64,000 nucleotides of DNA from Kocuria dechangensis (GTDB lineage: Bacteria > Actinomycetota > Actinomycetes > Actinomycetales > Micrococcaceae). Below the pieces are notes generated by a model that worked only from the letters and a program-made list of their open reading frames with translations, did not search any database and was not told the origin of the DNA. The stretch lies in contig NZ_BMEQ01000002.1 of the NCBI RefSeq assembly GCF_014636775.1, positions 124,001 to 188,000 of the forward strand, read 5' to 3'. This document shows, one piece after another, positions 22,988 to 30,815 of this stretch; within the stretch, counting starts at the first letter, position 1, and every line of letters starts with the position of its first letter. The position numbers and the translations under genes were made by a program.

Positions 22988-24295
22988 ATGTCCCTGCCCC
23001 GCGCGCTGGAACCGTTCCGGCTCGGCCGGTACCGCGTGCTCGCGTTCGCCATGTTCGTGAGCGTCTTCGGCACGGGCATGTGGGCCGTGGCCCTCGTCCA
23101 GCAGGTCATCCGGCTGGGCGGGACCGCGGTGGACCTGTCGGCCGTGACGGCCGTGGGCGCCCTGGGCATGGTCCTGTTCGTGCTGCTGGGGGGCGTCGCC
23201 GCGGACCGGTACCCGCTCGCGTCCCTCCTGCGGCTCGTCGAGGCCGCCAACACCGCCACCGCCGGGACCATCGCCGTGCTGTCCCTGACCGGCACGATGC
23301 GGATGTGGCACCTGGCGGCGGCCGCGTTCGTGTTCGCGGCGGGCCACGGCGTCTTCTACCCCGCCTACTCCGCGACCCTGCCGCGGATCCTGCCCGCCCA
23401 CCAGCTGCTGGCCGCCAACGGGATGGAGGGGACCGCCCGGCCGCTCCTGCAGCAGGCGGCGGGCCCGGCGGTCGCGGGTGTGCTCATCGGCCTGACCGTG
23501 CCGGGCAGCGCGGTGGCACTCATCGCGCTGTCCCACGGGGCGGCGCTCGTGGTGCTGCTGCGGCTGCACGTGCCGGGGGAGGACCGCGAGCCGGCGGACG
23601 AGGAGACCGGGGCGGGCCCCCGGGACGCCGCGCCGTCGGGCGCGCGGCGGGCCGGCGGGCGGGGACTCGGGGCAGCGCGGCGCGAGCTCATGGAGGGCGT
23701 CCGCTACACCGTGGGCACGCCGTGGCTGCTGTGGACCCTGCTGTGGGCGGTGCTCGCCGTGTTCCTGCTCATGGGGCCGCTGGAGGTGCTGGTGCCCTTC
23801 ATCGTCCAGGAGCGGCTCGGCGGGGACGCCTCGACCTTCGGCTTCCTCCTGGCGGTCTACGGGGCCGCGGGGGCGGCCGCGTCCCTGGTGACGGCCTCGA
23901 GGCCCATGCCGCGGCGCTACCTCAGCTGGATGATCGGGCTGTGGGGCGTCGGGACGCTGCCCTTCGGGGTCGTGGCCACCACCGACTCGTTCTGGGTCAT
24001 GGCGGCGTGCCTCGCCTGCGTGGGCGCCGGGGACGGCGCCGGCATGGTGCTGTGGGGCACGCTCCTGCAGCGCCGGGTGCCGCGGCACATGCTGGGCAGG
24101 GTCTCCAGCCTCGACCTGTTCGTCTCGATCGCGCTGATGCCGGTCTCGATGGCGCTCGCCGGTCCCGTGGCGCAGGTGGTGCCGCTGCCGGTGATCTTCT
24201 GGACGGTCGCGGTGCTGACCCCGCTGCTGGGCCTCGGGGCGCTGCTGGTCGGGCGGATGCGCCAGGACGAGCTGGCCCACCCGCTGTCCGGCTGA
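22988..24295 (+). CDS. MFS transporter, EntS-like exporter
   Basis: 435-aa major facilitator with about 12 membrane helices, probably a drug or siderophore-type exporter of the EntS/MFS_3 group. Seen are the loop-2-3 motif GGVAADRYPLASLLRLVEA, HQLLAANGMEGTARPLLQQA typical of this group, and a long charged central loop (about 195-240). TACACT at 22975-22980 ends seven bases before the ATG and there is no Shine-Dalgarno, so the mRNA is probably leaderless. The substrate is unknown. Confidence 0.85.
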   Translation: MSLPRALEPFRLGRYRVLAFAMFVSVFGTGMWAVALVQQVIRLGGTAVDLSAVTAVGALGMVLFVLLGGVAADRYPLASLLRLVEAANTATAGTIAVLSLTGTMRMWHLAAAAFVFAAGHGVFYPAYSATLPRILPAHQLLAANGMEGTARPLLQQAAGPAVAGVLIGLTVPGSAVALIALSHGAALVVLLRLHVPGEDREPADEETGAGPRDAAPSGARRAGGRGLGAARRELMEGVRYTVGTPWLLWTLLWAVLAVFLLMGPLEVLVPFIVQERLGGDASTFGFLLAVYGAAGAAASLVTASRPMPRRYLSWMIGLWGVGTLPFGVVATTDSFWVMAACLACVGAGDGAGMVLWGTLLQRRVPRHMLGRVSSLDLFVSIALMPVSMALAGPVAQVVPLPVIFWTVAVLTPLLGLGALLVGRMRQDELAHPLSG

Positions 24296-24302
24296 GGGCG
24301 CG

Positions 24303-24360
24303 CAGGGGTGCACCTCCGGACGCCGCCCCCGACGGGGCGGCGTCCGGAGGTGCACCCCTG
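24303..24360. terminator. Bidirectional terminator, 27-bp perfect hairpin
   Basis: A perfect 27-bp inverted repeat (24303-24329 with 24334-24360) with loop CGAC lies between convergent stops at 24295 and 24385. It is GC-rich with no strong T-runs. Confidence 0.75.
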
Positions 24361-24384
24361 GCCCGTGGGACCCGGGGCTGCGCG

Positions 24385-26061
24385 TCAGTAGGCCTTGACG
24401 CGCTGCTCCACGATCAGGTGGATCAGCGCGAAGCGGCCCTCCTCGTCGATCGCCTTCAGGGCGGCCTCGAGCGCGGCGGGGATCTCGTCGTTGCTCTCCA
24501 CGCGCACGCCGTACCCGCCGAAGGCCTGGGCCATGAGGGCGAAGTCCGGGTTGACCAGCTGCGTGCCGGAGATCCGGTGCGGGTAGTCGCGCTCCTGGTG
24601 GGTGCGGATGGTGCCGTACTCCTGGTTGTCCATCACGATGACCAGCGGGGTCGCGCCGTACTGGGCGGCGGTCGCCAGCTCCTGGCCGTTCATGAGGAAC
24701 TCGCCGTCACCGGCGATGGTCACCACGCGCCGGCCGGGGTAGCGCAGCGACGCGGCGACGGCCGAGGGGATGGAGTAGCCCATCGAGCCGTTGCGGGCGG
24801 AGATCATCGAGGCGTAGCCCTGGGTGGGGAAGTACCGGTGCGCGAAGTTGGTGTGCTCCCCGGCGCCGAAGGTCACCATGGCGTCGGTGGGCAGGCCTGC
24901 CACGAGGTGGGCCATCATGGTGTCCATCCGCGCCGGCCCCTCGGCCGCGGTGGTGGCAACGGGGGTGGAGAACTCGACCTGCTTGGCCCGCAGCCGGGCC
25001 GTCCACTCCTTCCACTCGTCCTTGACGGCGAGGTCGATGCGCACGAGGTCGCGCACGAACACGTCCGGCTTGGCCACGATCTGGTAGGACACCGGCCCGG
25101 AGCGCCCGCGCAGGGACGGGTCGATGGTGACCAGGAAGTTCTTCTTCTTCCAGTCCTGGCGGACCAGGAACCCGTTGGTGATCACGTCCCCGGGGACCGT
25201 GCCCACGAAGACCAGCAGGTCCGTCTCCTCGAGCATCTCGAAGGTCGGGGCGGGGCGGCCGTAGCCGATCGGGCCCACGTAGGAGGGGGAGGCGAACGGG
25301 ACGGTGCCCTCGGTGCGCCACTCGGCCGCGGCCGGGAGGTGGTGCTCCTCCAGCCACGTGGTCAGGCCCTCTGCGCCCTCGTGGGTCCAGTCGTTGCCGC
25401 CGGTGACGAACAGCGGCTTGTCGGCTGCCGAGAGGGCCTCGCGCAGGGCCTTCCAGTCGTTGACCGTCATCCCGCCGTGGGCCACGGGGATCGGCGGGTG
25501 CAGGGTCGCGTCGATCTCGACCTTGATGATGTCCTCGGGCAGGCCGACGACCACGGGGCCGGGACGGCCGGAGTTGGCGGCGAACATGGCCTCGGCCACG
25601 ATCTCGGAGGCGCGCTCGGGGTGGTCCAGGACCATCACGCGCTTGGCGCCGGAGTCGAACCACGCGTGCGGGTCGAACTCCTGGAACGCCTCGCGGTCAC
25701 GGTGCTCGAAGGGGATCAGGCCGACGAACAGCACCATCGGGGTGGAGTCCTGCCAGGCGGTGTGCAGGCCCACGTGGGCGTTCGCCGCGCCGGGGCCGCG
25801 GGTGACCATGGCCACGCCGGGGACGGGGCTCATCTTGCCGTCGGCCTCGGCCATGTAGGCGGCGCCGCCCTCGTGGCGGCACACGACCGTCTCGATGGAG
25901 GAGTTGTGGAGCCCGTCGAGGACGTCGAGGTAGCTCTCGCCGGGCACCACGTAGGTGCGCTGCACGCCGTGGGCCACGAGCGTGTCCACGATGACGTGAC
26001 CCGCGGACTTGCGGTCGACGGCTGGGGCGGGGGTTGCGGGAACCGCGGTGGTCTGGGTCAA
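24385..26061 (-). CDS. Thiamine diphosphate-dependent enzyme, acetolactate-synthase-like
   Basis: 558 aa from a TTG at 26061 preceded by AAGGA; an in-frame GTG at 26148 is the alternative. The ThDP PYR domain has catalytic Glu64 (CRHEGGAAYM). The central domain is DHS-like (FVTGGNDWTHEG). The PP domain holds the GDG-N cofactor motif (GDGEFLMNGQELA then VIVMDNQEYGTIR). It resembles the acetolactate synthase large subunit, benzoylformate decarboxylase and related enzymes, but no small regulatory subunit gene is adjacent, so valine biosynthesis is unlikely. It lies downstream of a sugar transporter. Substrate not assigned. Confidence 0.8.
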   Translation of the reverse strand: MTQTTAVPATPAPAVDRKSAGHVIVDTLVAHGVQRTYVVPGESYLDVLDGLHNSSIETVVCRHEGGAAYMAEADGKMSPVPGVAMVTRGPGAANAHVGLHTAWQDSTPMVLFVGLIPFEHRDREAFQEFDPHAWFDSGAKRVMVLDHPERASEIVAEAMFAANSGRPGPVVVGLPEDIIKVEIDATLHPPIPVAHGGMTVNDWKALREALSAADKPLFVTGGNDWTHEGAEGLTTWLEEHHLPAAAEWRTEGTVPFASPSYVGPIGYGRPAPTFEMLEETDLLVFVGTVPGDVITNGFLVRQDWKKKNFLVTIDPSLRGRSGPVSYQIVAKPDVFVRDLVRIDLAVKDEWKEWTARLRAKQVEFSTPVATTAAEGPARMDTMMAHLVAGLPTDAMVTFGAGEHTNFAHRYFPTQGYASMISARNGSMGYSIPSAVAASLRYPGRRVVTIAGDGEFLMNGQELATAAQYGATPLVIVMDNQEYGTIRTHQERDYPHRISGTQLVNPDFALMAQAFGGYGVRVESNDEIPAALEAALKAIDEEGRFALIHLIVEQRVKAY

Positions 26062-26208
26062 CGTGAGTCCTTTTCGCCGTTGAAAATGGAGCAGGGGAAG
26101 GAGAGGCGCGCAGGGCCGGGAGGTGGGTCCGGTTGTCACGCGGTGCACACGAAACTACCCGACGCAGCCCTCATTCTGTGTCTCGGGGGTCACGAACGGG
26201 TAATCATC

Positions 26209-26239
26209 GTCTCACCGCGACCCCGTCCCGCAGTGAGAC
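26209..26239. repeat. Inverted repeat upstream of the ThDP enzyme
   Basis: GTCTCACCGCG (26209-26219) and CGCAGTGAGAC (26229-26239) pair over 11 bases with one mismatch. Located about 150 bp before the ThDP enzyme start, it may be an operator or leader stem. Confidence 0.4.
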
Positions 26240-26278
26240 CACAGCCGCGGGAACGACGGAAACCGACGTGCACGACGA

Positions 26279-26333
26279 CGACGGCGGGTCACCGTCCTCC
26301 GGAAGGACCGGAAGGGACGGGGACCCGCCGTCG
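26279..26333 (-). terminator. Terminator of the sugar transporter gene
   Basis: Perfect 12-bp arms CGACGGCGGGTC (26279-26290) and GACCCGCCGTCG (26322-26333), with a smaller stem between them. It lies 20 bp past the transporter stop on the minus strand. Confidence 0.55.
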
Positions 26334-26353
26334 GCGGAACCGGGCGGGACGGA

Positions 26354-27769
26354 TCAGTCCAGCATGTCCTCGAGCTCGATGCCGGTGGTCTCGCGGACCA
26401 TCTTGACGGTGAAGACCAGGGAGATGAGCGCGAAGAACGCGTAGAGCCCGTACGCGAGGCCCAGGGAGAAGGCGGCCAGGGCCGGGAAGGTCACGGTGAC
26501 CACCCAGTTGGCGATCCACTGGACGAAACCGGCCACGGCCAGCGCGGCGCCGCGGATCTGGTTCGGGAACATCTCGCCCAGCAGGACCCACATCATGGGG
26601 CCCCAGGAGACGCCGAAGAAGACCACGAAGAGGTTGGCGGCCACGAGGGCGATCGGCCCGGCGGTCGGGCCCAGCGCGGGGGCCCCGTCGACGACGTCCG
26701 CGGTCGCGAACAGGACGGCGAGGGTGCCCAGCATCAGGGTCATGCCGGCGGAGCCGATGAGCAGCAGCCGGCGGCGGCCGACCCGCTCCACCAGGGCGAT
26801 CGCGACGATGGTGACCGCGACGTTGGTGATGGACGTGATCACGGTGATGATGAAGGAGTCGGCCTCGGTGAAGCCCACGGACTGCCAGAGCACGTTCGAG
26901 TAGTAGAAGATCACGTTGATGCCGACGAACTGCTGCAGCGCGGCCAGGCCGATGCCGACCCACACGATGGGCTTCAGGCCCGCCGCCCTTCCCTTGAGGT
27001 CGGACATCCGCGGCTTGCGCTCGGTGTGGAGGGTCTGCTGGATCAGCGCGACGCGCTCACGCGCAGACTCGGCGCCCTGCAGGTTCGCGAGCACCGCCAC
27101 GGCGTCGTCGGACCGGTTCGAGGCCACGAGGTAGCGGGGGGACTCCGGGATCGTGAAGGCCCCGATCAGGTAGGCGAGGGCCGGCAGGGCCTCGGCCATG
27201 AACATCCAGCGCCAGGCCTCGAGGCCCCACCACAGCTCCTGGGTGGAGCCGCCGGCCATGGCGGCCAGCCAGGCGTCCACGGCCAGGGAGATGAAGATGC
27301 CGAGCACGATGCCCATCTGCTGGAGCGAGCCGAGGCGCCCGCGCACCGCCGCCGGTGCGATCTCCGCGATGTAGGCAGGGGCGATGATGGAGGCCACGCC
27401 GACGCCGACGCCGCCCACGACGCGCCAGAAGATCAGCCAGCCGAAGCTGTCCACGACGCCACAGCCGATGGCGCTCACCAGGAAGAGGACGGCCGCGATC
27501 TTCATGACGGGCACGCGGCCCAGGCGGTCGGCGATCCGGCCGCCGAAGAACGCGCCCGCGGCGGCGCCGAGCAGGGCCGAGGCGACGGCGAAGCCCAGCG
27601 GGCCCGGGCTGACGCCGAACTCGGACTGGATCGCGGAGACCGCGCCGTTGATCACAGCGGAGTCGTAGCCGAAGAGGAAGCCGCCGAAGGCGGCGACGAT
27701 GCTGATCCTCAGGACGGCTGAGGTGTTCGGATGTTCCGCGACCTGCGGTCCGGAGGTCTCGTGGCTCAT
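26354..27769 (-). CDS. Sugar porter family MFS transporter
   Basis: 471-aa proton-linked sugar (or polyol) symporter of the XylE/GalP/IolT type with 12 helices. Signatures seen are GYDSAVINGAVSAIQSEF (helix 1), GRIADRLGRVPVMK, PESPRYLVAS at the end of helix 6, QQFVGINVIFYYSNVLWQ (helix 7) and FPNQIRGAALAV. The central loop lies at about 215-255. A ROK regulator lies 189 bp upstream on the same strand and a ThDP enzyme downstream, which suggests uptake and use of one carbohydrate. The specific sugar cannot be read from sequence. Confidence 0.92.
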   Translation of the reverse strand: MSHETSGPQVAEHPNTSAVLRISIVAAFGGFLFGYDSAVINGAVSAIQSEFGVSPGPLGFAVASALLGAAAGAFFGGRIADRLGRVPVMKIAAVLFLVSAIGCGVVDSFGWLIFWRVVGGVGVGVASIIAPAYIAEIAPAAVRGRLGSLQQMGIVLGIFISLAVDAWLAAMAGGSTQELWWGLEAWRWMFMAEALPALAYLIGAFTIPESPRYLVASNRSDDAVAVLANLQGAESARERVALIQQTLHTERKPRMSDLKGRAAGLKPIVWVGIGLAALQQFVGINVIFYYSNVLWQSVGFTEADSFIITVITSITNVAVTIVAIALVERVGRRRLLLIGSAGMTLMLGTLAVLFATADVVDGAPALGPTAGPIALVAANLFVVFFGVSWGPMMWVLLGEMFPNQIRGAALAVAGFVQWIANWVVTVTFPALAAFSLGLAYGLYAFFALISLVFTVKMVRETTGIELEDMLD

Positions 27770-27958
27770 CGCACAGCTCCCTTGCTGGTGGAGAGGGTGG
27801 GCGCGGAGCGAGGACTGCCGCGCGAGGTCGGGTTCCGCGGGCCGGCCGGCCGGTCGGCGCCGAGGGCTTCTTGTGATGCGCCCAACAGTAGAACTCGCGT
27901 CGCGATATGTCCATTAGTCGAACACTGCTACTTTTCCAGCCGTAAAAGGCCCGTCAGC

Positions 27959-29134
27959 TCAGACCGGGAGCTCCGCGTGCTGGAGGGCCACGATGACCGC
28001 TCCCGCCACGTGCGCCTGGATGCCGAGCTGCGCGGCCTCGATCCGCAGGTCCCGGACGCTGCCCCGCACGCCGTAACGGGAGACGATCTCCCGCACCGGG
28101 TCCAGCAGGAGGTCCCCCGCGCGGGCGATCTCCCCGCCGATCACCACGAGCTCCGGGTTGATGATGTTGCAGAGGTTGGCCACGGTGATCCCCAGCGTGC
28201 GGCCGGTGTCGCCGATGATCCGGGCGCAGCCCACGTCCCCCGCCGCGGCGGCGTCCACGAGGTCGGGGATGGTGAGGTCCGGGCCGTGGGTGTCGGCCAG
28301 CAGACGGGAGACCTCCCCCGAGGACACGAAGGTCTCGAGGCAGCCGCGGTTGCCGCAGCGGCAGAGCTTGCCGCGCTCGTCCACGGTGGAGTGCCCGATC
28401 TCCCCGGCGGATCCCGTGGCGCCGCGGAAGAGCGCGCCGTTGAGGATCAGCCCCGAGCCCACGCCGTGGCCGACCTTGATGTAGGCCAGGTTCCGCACGC
28501 CGCGGCCGGCGCCCCACGTGAGCTCGCCGAGGGCGCCCGCGTTGGCGTCGTTCTCCACGACGACGGGCAGCTCGAGCCGCCGGCCGGCCTCCTCGCGCAC
28601 GTCGATCCCGCCCCAGCCGGGCAGGATCGCGCTCGCGCTGATCACCCGGCCCTCGAGGTCCACGGGGGCGGGCAGGGTCAGCCCGGCGGCGAGCAGGCCG
28701 GAGCGTGCGGTGCCGATCTGTCCCAGCAGCCCGTCCAGGGCGTGGTCCACGAGGGCGAGGTCCTCGGGAAACCGGTGCCCGGCGGGGAGGTCGTGGCGCC
28801 GCTGGGCGAGGATCCGCTGGTTGAGGTCCGCCACGGCGACCGTGACGTGGCGGTGGCCCACGTCGATCCCCACCACGTGGCCCGCGGAGCCGTTGAAGCT
28901 GATGAGCTGGCCGCGGCGCCCGGCGTGGTCCGACTCCATGACGAGCAGCCCCGCGCCGATCAGCTCGTGCACGATGTTGGAGACCGTGGAGGGGGCCAGG
29001 GCGGTGCGCCGGGAGATCTGGGCCTGGGTGAGCCGCCCGTGGCGGCGCACGGTGTCGAGCACGCGGCGCTGGTTGGCGTTGCGCAGGGAGGCCTGGGAGC
29101 CGGGCTTGAGCGGCTCCCCGGAGAACACGGACAT
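27959..29134 (-). CDS. ROK family transcriptional regulator
   Basis: 391-aa XylR/NagC-type repressor. The N-terminal winged helix (about residues 18-75) has TQAQISRRTALAPSTVSNIV. The ROK domain follows: VVGIDVGHRHVTVAVADL, VENDANAGALGEL, and the zinc-binding motif with GEIGHSTVD and CRCGNRGCLET. The intact ATP-site-like and sugar-site residues suggest it senses a sugar or phosphosugar. It probably controls the neighbouring sugar transporter. A perfect 6-bp inverted repeat at 29180-29196, before its own start, is a candidate operator. Confidence 0.92.
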   Translation of the reverse strand: MSVFSGEPLKPGSQASLRNANQRRVLDTVRRHGRLTQAQISRRTALAPSTVSNIVHELIGAGLLVMESDHAGRRGQLISFNGSAGHVVGIDVGHRHVTVAVADLNQRILAQRRHDLPAGHRFPEDLALVDHALDGLLGQIGTARSGLLAAGLTLPAPVDLEGRVISASAILPGWGGIDVREEAGRRLELPVVVENDANAGALGELTWGAGRGVRNLAYIKVGHGVGSGLILNGALFRGATGSAGEIGHSTVDERGKLCRCGNRGCLETFVSSGEVSRLLADTHGPDLTIPDLVDAAAAGDVGCARIIGDTGRTLGITVANLCNIINPELVVIGGEIARAGDLLLDPVREIVSRYGVRGSVRDLRIEAAQLGIQAHVAGAVIVALQHAELPV

Positions 29135-29179
29135 CGTCGTCCCCTTTCCCCGGTGAACATGGTCGAGGGCTTGATTCTA

Positions 29180-29196
29180 GACCTCGTTCAGAGGTC
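29180..29196. promoter_or_regulatory. Candidate ROK regulator operator
   Basis: GACCTC-GTTCA-GAGGTC, a perfect 6-bp inverted repeat 46 bp upstream of the ROK gene, inside an unusually AT-containing stretch (TTGATTCTAGA). It is plausible for autoregulation; no identical copy was seen before the sugar transporter. Confidence 0.4.
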
Positions 29197-29260
29197 GAAG
29201 ACAAGAGGGGGGTGCAGGACCGAGGAAAAGCCGCCCCGAGGAGCCGCCCGGAGACGGGGA

Positions 29261-29291
29261 CGCCCCCGTCGTTGCACGAGCGACGGGGGCG
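29261..29291 (-). terminator. FMN reductase gene terminator
   Basis: Perfect 11-bp stem CGCCCCCGTCG (29261-29271) with its complement (29281-29291), 9-nt loop, 34 bp after the stop at 29325 in the minus direction. Confidence 0.65.
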
Positions 29292-29324
29292 CCGGAGGGC
29301 CGGGCCGCGGCAGGGCCCGAGGGA

Positions 29325-29891
29325 TCAGGAGGCGGCGGGCTCGAGCTCCTGCGCGGCGGCGACCAGGGCGTCGAGCACGGCGTGGATGCCGGCGACGATC
29401 TCCGGGTCCTCGGCGGGCGGGGTCGCCTCGAAGCGGGGGGCGGCGCCGGCCACGGCCAGCTGCGGCTCCTCGAGCACCTGCGCCCCGGCGATCCCGAGAG
29501 CCTTCCGGGCCTCCTCCTGCGCCCAGACGCCGCCGTACTGGCCGAAGGCGCTGCCGATCACGGCTGCGGGCTTTCCCTTGACGGCGCTGTCGCCGAACGG
29601 GCGCGAGAGGATGTCGATCATGTTCTTGATCGTGGCCGGCATGGTGCCGTTGTACTCGGGGGTCACGACCAGGACGGCGTCCGCCGCGGCGGCGGCGCTG
29701 CGCAGGGCGTCGAACCCGGCGGGACGGTGGCCGTCGACGTCGACGTCCTCGTTGTAGAAGGGCAGCTTGTCGAGGCCGTCGTAGGCGACGACGTCGATCC
29801 CCTCCGGGGCGACGGCCTGCACCGCTTCGAGGAGCATCTTGTTGGTGGAGTCACGGCGGGGCGAGCCGAGGAACGCGAGAACGGTGGTCAC
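29325..29891 (-). CDS. NADPH-dependent FMN reductase (azoreductase/quinone reductase type)
   Basis: 188-aa flavodoxin-fold protein. The GTG start at 29891 gives (M)TTVLAFLGSPRRDS, the family's FMN phosphate loop; GGAGGG lies upstream. Further motifs are VVTPEYNGTMPATIKNMIDILSR and GSAFGQYGGVWAQEEARKAL. Such enzymes reduce FMN, quinones, chromate or azo compounds with NAD(P)H. The C-terminal third (about 130-188) contributes to dimerisation. It lies near a mycoredoxin-like gene with 139 bp between, which hints at a redox role but not an operon. Confidence 0.88.
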   Translation of the reverse strand: MTTVLAFLGSPRRDSTNKMLLEAVQAVAPEGIDVVAYDGLDKLPFYNEDVDVDGHRPAGFDALRSAAAAADAVLVVTPEYNGTMPATIKNMIDILSRPFGDSAVKGKPAAVIGSAFGQYGGVWAQEEARKALGIAGAQVLEEPQLAVAGAAPRFEATPPAEDPEIVAGIHAVLDALVAAAQELEPAAS

Positions 29892-30030
29892 GGTGGGATT
29901 CCCTCCGGTCGGAAAAGGTTGACGTCTCAATAACCAAGTCCGCAGGTGATCGCTTCCCGCTGTGACGGTTCTCACGGAGGGCCGGCGGATCCGCTCCCCG
30001 GAACAGGAGGAGGAAGGGGGGCGGGAGGGG

Positions 30031-30363
30031 TCAGAGCACCTTGCCGGCGTCCGCGATGAGCCCCTTCGTGGTGGCGATCTCCTGCGGGGAGGCGGCCACG
30101 AAGTGCTCGGTGCGGGTGACCACCGTCGGCACGGTGGCGTTGCCGTCGTTGAGGGACTCGACGAACGCCATCGCCTCGCGGTCCTCCCAGATGTTGGTCC
30201 ACGTCGCCTTCTCGGCGTCCGGACCCAGGCCCCGGTCCAGCATCGAGCAGAAGGGGCAGCCGGGGCGCCAGTAGATCGCCACGCCGCCCTGCTCGACGTG
30301 CTCCACCGCCTCCGCGTGGGGAGTGGCCGGGCGGGGCCGGCGGGGCGGGTCCTTCTTGAACAC
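30031..30363 (-). CDS. Glutaredoxin-like protein, mycoredoxin type
   Basis: 110 aa, thioredoxin fold, with active-site CPFC (Cys36 and Cys39 in YWRPGCPFCSML) and the cis-Pro segment ATVPTVV. Mycoredoxins reduce mycothiol mixed disulfides in Actinobacteria, and glutaredoxin-like proteins of this class share the YWRPxCPxC signature. It starts at a GTG after AGGAG. The N-terminal 20 residues are basic and probably disordered. Assignment as mycoredoxin, rather than NrdH-like, rests on the WRPGC context and is moderately secure. Confidence 0.82.
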   Translation of the reverse strand: MFKKDPPRRPRPATPHAEAVEHVEQGGVAIYWRPGCPFCSMLDRGLGPDAEKATWTNIWEDREAMAFVESLNDGNATVPTVVTRTEHFVAASPQEIATTKGLIADAGKVL

Positions 30364-30451
30364 GGGGGCTCCTCGGCGGGCGGTGGCGGGACGGCGGTGG
30401 GACGGCGGACTCCTGGGCGCAGAGTCTACCGCTGGGACGCGGAGCGGGCGA

Positions 30452-30471
30452 TGTCCCCTGGTCAGGGGACA
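30452..30471. repeat. 20-bp palindrome, operator-like
   Basis: TGTCCCCTG-GT-CAGGGGACA: perfect 9-bp arms with a 2-bp spacer, 89 bp upstream of the mycoredoxin-like gene. The short spacer suggests a dimer binding site rather than an RNA hairpin. Confidence 0.45.
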
Positions 30472-30569
30472 GGGAGCGGAAACCTGTCCGGGAGAACAGG
30501 GTCCGGTGCGGCGTCCTCCGAAGGTGAGATATCGCTCCCAAAAGGTTGATCCATTGTCGTAGGGGATGC

Positions 30570-30585
30570 GGTTTCACGTGGAACA
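30570..30585. other. parS centromere-like site (ParB binding)
   Basis: GGTTTCACGTGGAACA contains GTTTCACGTGGAAC, one base from the fully symmetric GTTTCACGTGAAAC core bound by ParB. It lies about 25 kb from oriC in a non-coding, lower-GC gap, where parS sites are expected. parA and parB normally lie just left of khpB, outside this window. No second copy of comparable quality was seen. Confidence 0.75.
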
Positions 30586-30815
30586 CCGGTTATCGTTGCT
30601 GAATCAATCCACGAAGGGTGATGAAATCCTACGCGAGGACACGAGGGATGTCTCCGCAACACATCGTCATTCCCGACTCGACTGTCCCCCAGGGGACCCA
30701 CATTTGCTTCATGATTTGTCATTCTCTGTATCGATTCGGGGAATTCTTGCCCGAGCTCCTTGCCAAGGGGCCTTTCGGCAGGGTGGCAAACGTGGCGTGT
30801 GTCATGGTGGAGCAC

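Larger units (their letters stand above)
30364..30815. other. Lower-GC intergenic region with parS and palindromes
   Basis: This 452-bp gap between the mycoredoxin-like and PAP2 genes is visibly less GC-rich than its surroundings, especially 30540-30780. It contains a 20-bp palindrome (30452-30471), a parS-like site (30570-30585) and a frame that stays open from 30618 into the PAP2 gene, but whose first 66 codons lack the high-GC third-position bias of real genes here. I treat it as non-coding. Confidence 0.6.

Noticed and set aside
22219-26406. About 1,400-codon open frame on the plus strand through 22-26 kb
   Set aside because: It crosses the Pyr_excise-like and ThDP genes on the opposite strand and reads through the MFS gene in the wrong frame; no domain or ribosome binding site.
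30618-30815. N-terminal extension of PAP2 by 66 codons
   Set aside because: Composition and codon use differ from coding DNA here, the stretch carries parS, and family members begin near the chosen start.
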